Source of the DNA: Candidatus Bartonella washoeensis Sb944nv
GTDB lineage: Bacteria > Pseudomonadota > Alphaproteobacteria > Rhizobiales > Rhizobiaceae
DNA: 64,000 bases
Assembly: GCF_000278135.1 (NCBI RefSeq)
Contig: NZ_JH725024.1
Span: 332,901-396,900 of the forward strand
Direction: 5' to 3'
The position numbers and the translations under genes are program-made. A model generated the notes under the pieces. It searched no databases. It saw nothing but the letters and a program-made list of their open reading frames with translations, and was not told the origin of the DNA. Below, piece after piece: positions 58,972-64,000 of the stretch. Within the stretch, counting starts at the first letter, position 1; every line of letters begins with the position of its first letter.

Positions 58972-60894
58972 ATGATGAAATACACAAAAACGCAACTTGT
59001 GATTATTTTAATGCCAATCGCTTTAGGTGCATTATCGATATTCCTTGTCCCCCATTTGTTATTGTTTGTGATAAATGACCTAAAGGCAAATCACTTCTAT
59101 TGGTATGTTCGTTCACAACCACTCTTAGTGCTGATACTGGTTGCTGCTGTGTCATTGTTTTATAACCTATCGCAAAAACTACATCTACGCAAAGCAATCA
59201 CATTTGTTTCAGCTGTTTTTTTTGCGATGACAGCTCTTTACTATATTGGCAGTGAAATAAAACGCTTAAATCCCTATGTTGGCCAACAAGGGATAACGTG
59301 GAGTTATGCTCTAAAATTCTTGGACCCTATGGTTGTCTTTGGCGTCATCATTGGCCTTTTTATTTTAGCAATCCAATTCATGACAGCCTCTCCACGCAAA
59401 AACAATATAAAGCGTTCAAAAAAAGGAGTTTTTGGTGACGCTGCATGGATGAATTTAAAAGAAGCAGCAAAAATTTTCCCCGCTAATGGTCAAATTGTTG
59501 TTGGCGAAAGATACCGCGTTGATCAAGATAATGTGCGCAATATTCCCTTTGCGCCTGGCAATAAAACAACATGGGGGAAAGGTGGCAAAGCACCTTTGCT
59601 CACCTTTAATCTTGATTTTGGTTCAACCCACATGATCTTTTTTGCCGGTTCTGGTGGATATAAAACAACAAGTACTGTAGTTCCGACATGTCTAACATAT
59701 CAAGGTCCCATTGTTTGCCTTGATCCTTCAACAGAAATTGCGCCAATGGTCAGATTTGCGCGTAAAAAAATGGGCAATAGAAATGTTATTGTTCTCGATC
59801 CCAATTCAGTCTTAACAAAAAATTTTAATGTGCTCGATTGGCTTTTAGACGAAAACATCCCACGCGCACAACGTGAAGCCAATATTGTGAGTTTTTCCAA
59901 ACTGCTTCTCACGGATAAAAAATCAGATAACTCTTCGGCAGAATATTTTTCGACACAAGCACATAATCTTTTAACCGCTCTTCTTGCCCATGTCATATTT
60001 TCCAATGAATATGAAGACTATGAGCGCAATTTAAAAACATTGCGCGGCATCCTCTCTCAGTCAGAAACCGCTGTTGTCAATCAACTGCGCATGATTCAAG
60101 AAACAACACCTTCTCCTTTTATTCGTGAAATGGTTGGTATTTTCACAGAAATGGCAGACCAAACTTTTTCAGGAGTTTATACAACTGCATCAAAAGATAC
60201 CCAGTGGCTGTCTTTGTCAAATTACGCAGATCTTGTTTGTGGTAATGATTTTGCATCATCAGATATCGCAAACGGAAATACGGATGTTTTCCTCAATCTT
60301 CCTGCAAGCATTTTGAACAGCTATCCAGCAATTGGACGGGTGATTATTGGAGCCTTTTTAAATGCAATGGTTACAGCTGACGGGAAATATAAAAAGCGTG
60401 TTTTGTTTGTCTTGGATGAAGTTGATCTTCTTGGTTATATGAATATTTTAGAAGAAGCGCGCGACCGTGGCCGTAAATACGGTACATCTCTCATGCTTTT
60501 TTATCAATCCTCTGGTCAGTTGGTCAATCACTTTGGAGAAGCAGGAGCGCGTTCATGGTTTGAAAGCTGCTCATTTGTGAGTTATGCTGCTATTAAAGAT
60601 CTCCAAACAGCCAAAGACATTTCAGAGCGCTGTGGTCAAATGACCGTTGAAGTGACTGGAATAAGTAAATCGAGAGGCTTATCTTTGACAAAAGGCTCTC
60701 AAAATATCAACTATCAACAAAGAGCGTTGATTTTACCCCACGAAATTATTCAAGAAATGCGCCAAGATGAACAAATCATCCTTATGCAAGGGCATCCCCC
60801 TTTACGATGTGGTCGTGCGATCTATTTTAGAAGAAAAGAAATGTTAGCGGCTGCTGAAAAAAACCGTTTTGCCCCACAAGCAAAGAAAAACTGA
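58972..60894 (+). CDS. virD4: VirD4 coupling protein
   Basis: This 640-residue inner-membrane ATPase has four N-terminal membrane segments (about residues 8-30, 50-66, 75-92, 119-137), a Walker A motif GSGGYKTT (226-233) and the Walker B strand VLFVLDEVDLLG. It recognises BID domains of the effectors and hands them to the VirB channel. The gene lies between effector genes rather than next to virB11. Only one virD4 exists in the window, so the decayed virB operon has none of its own here. Confidence 0.95.
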   Translation: MMKYTKTQLVIILMPIALGALSIFLVPHLLLFVINDLKANHFYWYVRSQPLLVLILVAAVSLFYNLSQKLHLRKAITFVSAVFFAMTALYYIGSEIKRLNPYVGQQGITWSYALKFLDPMVVFGVIIGLFILAIQFMTASPRKNNIKRSKKGVFGDAAWMNLKEAAKIFPANGQIVVGERYRVDQDNVRNIPFAPGNKTTWGKGGKAPLLTFNLDFGSTHMIFFAGSGGYKTTSTVVPTCLTYQGPIVCLDPSTEIAPMVRFARKKMGNRNVIVLDPNSVLTKNFNVLDWLLDENIPRAQREANIVSFSKLLLTDKKSDNSSAEYFSTQAHNLLTALLAHVIFSNEYEDYERNLKTLRGILSQSETAVVNQLRMIQETTPSPFIREMVGIFTEMADQTFSGVYTTASKDTQWLSLSNYADLVCGNDFASSDIANGNTDVFLNLPASILNSYPAIGRVIIGAFLNAMVTADGKYKKRVLFVLDEVDLLGYMNILEEARDRGRKYGTSLMLFYQSSGQLVNHFGEAGARSWFESCSFVSYAAIKDLQTAKDISERCGQMTVEVTGISKSRGLSLTKGSQNINYQQRALILPHEIIQEMRQDEQIILMQGHPPLRCGRAIYFRRKEMLAAAEKNRFAPQAKKN

Positions 60895-61320
60895 AAAATA
60901 CCTCTTTATACGTATGCATATCCAAACATGAACAACAGCATAAAAGGTAAAAGCATCGGTTCTTATTTCACAAAAGCCCACGAGATAAGGAGTTTGCGCA
61001 TGACTGCCCCCCAGAAATATGCTGGAAAAAAATCCTTGATGGCTGCTTTTATACGTTTACTGACGCGCTCTAGCACTCTTTGTAAAAATCCCCAAAGCAA
61101 TCAAGCGTTCCATGACGATCATACCCCTCCCGTTCATATTTTTAACAGCCACCAAGGGGCTATTAAATACAATTTTCTCAAAAGCAAAACGCGAGAAAAC
61201 ATTTCCATTTGTGAAAATAATAAACAATGGTGGAAAATACACCAAAGAGGCTTTGCAAAAGCACACGCGAAAAGAACGCAAAACACATTCAAAAAAGAAA
61301 TGTGCATAAAAACAATCCAA
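60895..61320 (+). other. Spacer with decayed sequence before the broken antitoxin
   Basis: A 165-codon frame (60928-61425) spans this region and enters the antitoxin remnant, but its first 130 codons resemble no family and are rich in Lys, His and Asn. I consider only the part from 61321 to be former antitoxin. The rest may be non-coding leader or eroded sequence. Confidence 0.45.
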
Positions 61321-61510
61321 ATGAACCATTTTGCGTCTCTTATACCAAAAGAATTACAAAACCGTCACCAAAAGGTTAAATCAGCCATCAGCACGCATGA
61401 TTTTGAGGGTAACCCTTCCTACTAAAATTCTTGAAATCTCAAAAGAATACGCAAAGGGGGACTTTTTACACGAAGAGTTTAACACTCTGATAAACCACTC
61501 TATCTTCTAA
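61321..61510 (+). pseudogene. biaA: Broken BiaA-like Fic antitoxin
   Basis: From the ATG at 61321 the frame encodes a BiaA-like N-terminus with the motif THDFEG (STHDFEG), then stops at NPSY through a frameshift just after that motif. In the next frame TKILEISKEYAKGDFLHEEF, then NTLINHSIF and a TAA at 61508-61510 complete the family. It sits 10 bases before the third effector gene, exactly where biaA stands before the first. The inhibitory helix is still encoded in the shortened frame, but the supporting C-terminal helices are lost. Confidence 0.88.
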
Positions 61511-61520
61511 GGATATCTCC

Positions 61521-63119
61521 ATGTTAGAGCATAATTATCTGTATAAAAATAGCACAACACTAAAAAATAAATACGGCATCAAAGACCCACAAAGATTGTA
61601 TGAGCGCAGTGCCCATGATGCAGCTAGAGCGGCCGTGAATTTTCGCCATGAACCACCGCCACAAAAGTTTAATGCCGACTACCTGAAAACAATTCACTGG
61701 AGCTTCTTCCATCAGAGTTTTGAATGGGCTGGACAAACCCGTGATCAAATTTTTAAATTTGCAGATGGCACCACAGCCCGTATGCCAGCGATGCGTGCAA
61801 AAGGCCATGCGGTTCCTTTTGCTATCGGTTCACAAATTCAAAGAGAGCTTAAACAATTAGAACGAATGCTTACCGCAAAAAATAATCTACAAGGTTTATC
61901 GCGCCAAGAATTTGCTGTAGAAGCTGCTGAAGTATTTATAGCTCTTGACCATATACACCCTTTCAGAACAGGCAATGGACGTGTACAGCGGATGTTTATG
62001 GAAAAGCTTGGACAAGCAGCAGGTCATAAGATTGACTTTTGTTTTATCACAAAAGAACGCTTAACTAAAGCCAGTATTGAAGCAATGCAAAACGGCAATT
62101 CGCAACCGATGAAAGATCTTTTTGAGGACATCACCCATCCGCAAAAATCTTTTCTATTAAAAGAATTTATCTCCCAGATGCGAAACGCTGGGCTTAACGA
62201 AATTAACAATCGTGTCGTTGTCGCAGCGAAAGAGGGTGTGACCTATGACGGTATCTTTAGAGGAATGAGCGCAGAAGGTTTTGTTATGGAGGTGGATGAT
62301 GTTTTTGTCGTTGGTCACAAAGATGATCTCTCCCCAGAGCAAGTAAAAACATTACAGAACGGCACCCTTCTCTCCTTCCAGAAAAGCAATGTTCAAAATC
62401 TGAAAGAACCGCTAATCCCAAGAGAAATATTAGCGCCTCTCACGCATGAAGAATTGTTAGAAAAAGTTAAAAACGACTTCTTTGTTGAAATGTACGGAAA
62501 TGCAATTGAGCATTTGTCAAAGCTTGTTTATGGCAACGCGCGAGTCTTAAACACCAAGATGGATATGATTATTACAGATCCAGAATTTGGAAGACATTTC
62601 GCCGATCAAATCGCCCAAAACCCTGAATCGATTTGTAAGCTTGCGGGTAGGAAAATACTTGGCATAACAAGTCCCGATCGTAGACGCGCCAAAGAGTATA
62701 TTTCACAACTGGGGGAAACCCTTAAAAATTGTGCGACAACAATACAACAAACAAAAGATGAAGTCATCGAGAAACACCAACGAGAACAAAATCGCTTGAG
62801 CCATTCTGTTGAGCAACCGGCGAGAGATTTGCAAAATCTTTTTTCTCTCTCACCAGAACAACAAAGGGAAGTCTTGTCTCATTCTCCTGCACTGCGACAA
62901 AAATTGCATGTTTACAAACGCCAATTACAAAATCGTTTATCATCAGAAGAGCATAAAGCCATACAAGAAAACGATCCCACAAGACTTTCTTACCTGCTTG
63001 GTGTATCAGAAAGCAAAGCCAAAGAAATTGCTAAAATCGTGGAACACACCAAAGAAGCACATTGTCAGATGCGCACCCTCAAAGCCAGTCCCATCTCATC
63101 GCTGGCTCTTACCGGCTAA
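61521..63119 (+). CDS. Fic-BID effector with altered Fic motif
   Basis: This 532-residue effector has a Fic domain with HPFRTGNGRVQR (146-157), an OB-type linker and a C-terminal BID domain with a basic tail ending SSLALTG. The motif keeps His and both Arg but has Thr where Asp or Glu normally holds the catalytic metal. Activity may be weakened or changed. AAGGA at 61509-61513 serves the ATG at 61521. The antitoxin gene in front is frameshifted, which fits reduced toxicity to the bacterium. Confidence 0.92.
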   Translation: MLEHNYLYKNSTTLKNKYGIKDPQRLYERSAHDAARAAVNFRHEPPPQKFNADYLKTIHWSFFHQSFEWAGQTRDQIFKFADGTTARMPAMRAKGHAVPFAIGSQIQRELKQLERMLTAKNNLQGLSRQEFAVEAAEVFIALDHIHPFRTGNGRVQRMFMEKLGQAAGHKIDFCFITKERLTKASIEAMQNGNSQPMKDLFEDITHPQKSFLLKEFISQMRNAGLNEINNRVVVAAKEGVTYDGIFRGMSAEGFVMEVDDVFVVGHKDDLSPEQVKTLQNGTLLSFQKSNVQNLKEPLIPREILAPLTHEELLEKVKNDFFVEMYGNAIEHLSKLVYGNARVLNTKMDMIITDPEFGRHFADQIAQNPESICKLAGRKILGITSPDRRRAKEYISQLGETLKNCATTIQQTKDEVIEKHQREQNRLSHSVEQPARDLQNLFSLSPEQQREVLSHSPALRQKLHVYKRQLQNRLSSEEHKAIQENDPTRLSYLLGVSESKAKEIAKIVEHTKEAHCQMRTLKASPISSLALTG

Positions 63120-63433
63120 ACACGAAAGGACTTTGACTTTTCATCTGATTTCTTGGAGCAAATCATTTTGTATGAATTGCACCAAGAAATGTTACATAAT
63201 ATTACAGAAAACATCGATCAAAATAGCTTCTCATAGTTTTATATAACTTATTGATAAAATTTCATAAAAAAGCTGTATAAAAGTCATAAACATTGATTAC
63301 GATAACTACAAATAGCGGAGGATTTTTGAAGACCCTTCAAATGGACATCCTCCTTTGGAGTAAAGCGATGAGAGCAGCAAAGATGAGGGATGCGCCAAAG
63401 AGGTTTTCTAAAAAATAGTGAAAGGAAACGGGC
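63120..63433. other. Spacer before the tyrosine-repeat effector
   Basis: About 310 bases hold no credible gene. It should contain the promoter of the next effector gene, but no hexamer pair stands out. GAAAGG lies just before the ATG at 63434. Confidence 0.4.
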
Positions 63434-64000
63434 ATGAAAATAAATCCAAAATCTCCTTCTAAAAAGCCTTCGATGCAAGCCAAACAACAGGATGGACAAA
63501 CTGGACAAGGAGGTATTAATCTAGAACCCCTCTATGCAACGGTGAATAAACCCAAAAAACAACCATTAGGAGAAACGATCTACGCACCACAACAACCACC
63601 AGAAACGATCTACGCACCACAAACCCCACCAGAAAATCCCTATGCACCGCAAAACCCACCAGAAAATCCCTATGCAGCACCACGTGGTGGGCCAAATCCG
63701 CGAAGACTAGTAGACCCCTATTTAGTAACGGATCTGCAGGATCTAGAGGAGCATGAGGAAGGATATTACACGCTCAAAAATCCCCTCTACCAAGGAGCTG
63801 GCTCGGTAGAAAATGGAGAACCCATCTACGAAGAGATTGATGTGGGAGGAAATGGCGGACTAAATGTTCAGAGCCGCGCAAATCCGCTCTACCAAGGAGT
63901 TGGCTCAGTGGAAAATGGAGAACCCATCTACGAAGAGATTGATGTGGGAGGAAATGGCGGACTAAATGTTCAGAGCCGCGCAAATCCGCTCTACCAAGGA
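63434..64000 (+). CDS. Tyrosine-motif repeat T4SS effector (BepD/E/F-like), 3' end outside the window
   Basis: The open frame from the ATG at 63434 runs 189 codons to the window edge. It begins with a basic, disordered stretch, followed by tyrosine motifs: EPLYATV, ETIYAPQ twice, ENPYAPQ, ENPYAAP and DPYLVTDL. Exact 34-residue repeats then carry NPLYQG and EPIYEEIDV. Such EPIYA-like and EEIY-like sites are phosphorylated by host kinases in BepD-BepF, which recruit SH2 proteins. A BID domain is expected downstream but is not visible here, so the effector call rests on position and motifs. Confidence 0.85.
   Translation, partial: MKINPKSPSKKPSMQAKQQDGQTGQGGINLEPLYATVNKPKKQPLGETIYAPQQPPETIYAPQTPPENPYAPQNPPENPYAAPRGGPNPRRLVDPYLVTDLQDLEEHEEGYYTLKNPLYQGAGSVENGEPIYEEIDVGGNGGLNVQSRANPLYQGVGSVENGEPIYEEIDVGGNGGLNVQSRANPLYQG
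63779..64000 (+). repeat. 102-base tandem repeats encoding tyrosine motifs
   Basis: Units begin at 63779, 63881 and 63983, the third being cut by the window edge. The first two differ by only a few bases. Each encodes 34 residues with NPLYQG and EPIYEEI. Low divergence implies recent expansion, and copy number is likely to vary between strains. Confidence 0.92.

Noticed and set aside
60928..61320. The long N-terminal part of a 165-codon frame as a separate gene
   Set aside because: Only the part from 61321 matches the antitoxin family. The rest has no resemblance to a known protein and no convincing start.

Overview
The window reads as the chromosome of a Bartonella (Alphaproteobacteria, Rhizobiales). 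The evidence is low-GC, strongly AT-biased DNA; a family of Bartonella-type autotransporters; a complete VirB/VirD4 type IV secretion system (T4SS) followed by Fic-BID effectors (Beps) with a BiaA/VbhA-type antitoxin; and housekeeping genes such as ribF. The effectors resemble those of the VirB/D4-carrying lineages, possibly lineage 3, but the species cannot be fixed from sequence reading alone.

Layout. (1) About 0.3-17.9 kb: five large autotransporter genes on the + strand, most followed by their own hairpin terminator, with a decayed relative between the fourth and fifth and another barrel scrap at 18.2 kb. The third gene lost the end of its barrel and runs directly into the start codon of the fourth. 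(2) About 18-25.4 kb: a gene graveyard with a broken tyrosine integrase, one intact small minus-strand gene, and a decayed thermonuclease-like gene. (3) 25.4-29.8 kb: a plasmid-type ParA/ribbon-helix-helix partition pair, then ordinary chromosomal genes (a DUF442/BLH-type phosphatase, a small membrane protein, ribF and a TIGR01459-type HAD hydrolase). (4) 30-33.3 kb: a decayed calcineurin-like phosphoesterase and an intact secreted or anchored thermonuclease-like gene. (5) 33.4-42.8 kb: a full-length but mostly dead virB2-virB11 operon that differs in kind from the intact one. It has a different, conjugation-type VirB5 and three tandem EexN-type entry-exclusion lipoproteins, and a deletion fuses virB10 to virB11. 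Next to it, on the minus strand, lie a frameshifted VbhA-like Fic antitoxin and a DinJ/RelB-like antitoxin remnant. (6) 45.1-54.9 kb: a second thermonuclease-like gene and the intact virB2-virB11 operon. (7) 55-64 kb: biaA, a canonical Fic-BID effector, a Fic-BID effector with a ruined Fic motif, virD4, a broken biaA-like antitoxin, a third Fic-BID effector with an altered Fic motif, and the start of a tyrosine-repeat effector that runs off the window.

How it fits together. The intact VirB2-VirB11 proteins would build the envelope channel and pilus, and VirD4 would recruit effectors through their C-terminal BID domains. BiaA would silence the AMPylation activity of the first Fic effector inside the bacterium. 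The autotransporters would add surface or released factors at the same host interface. The most notable reading is that a decaying conjugation-type T4SS, with entry exclusion, Fic antitoxin and plasmid partition genes close by, sits beside the live effector-translocating T4SS. The locus would then record the proposed origin of host-targeting Beps from a conjugative toxin-antitoxin module.
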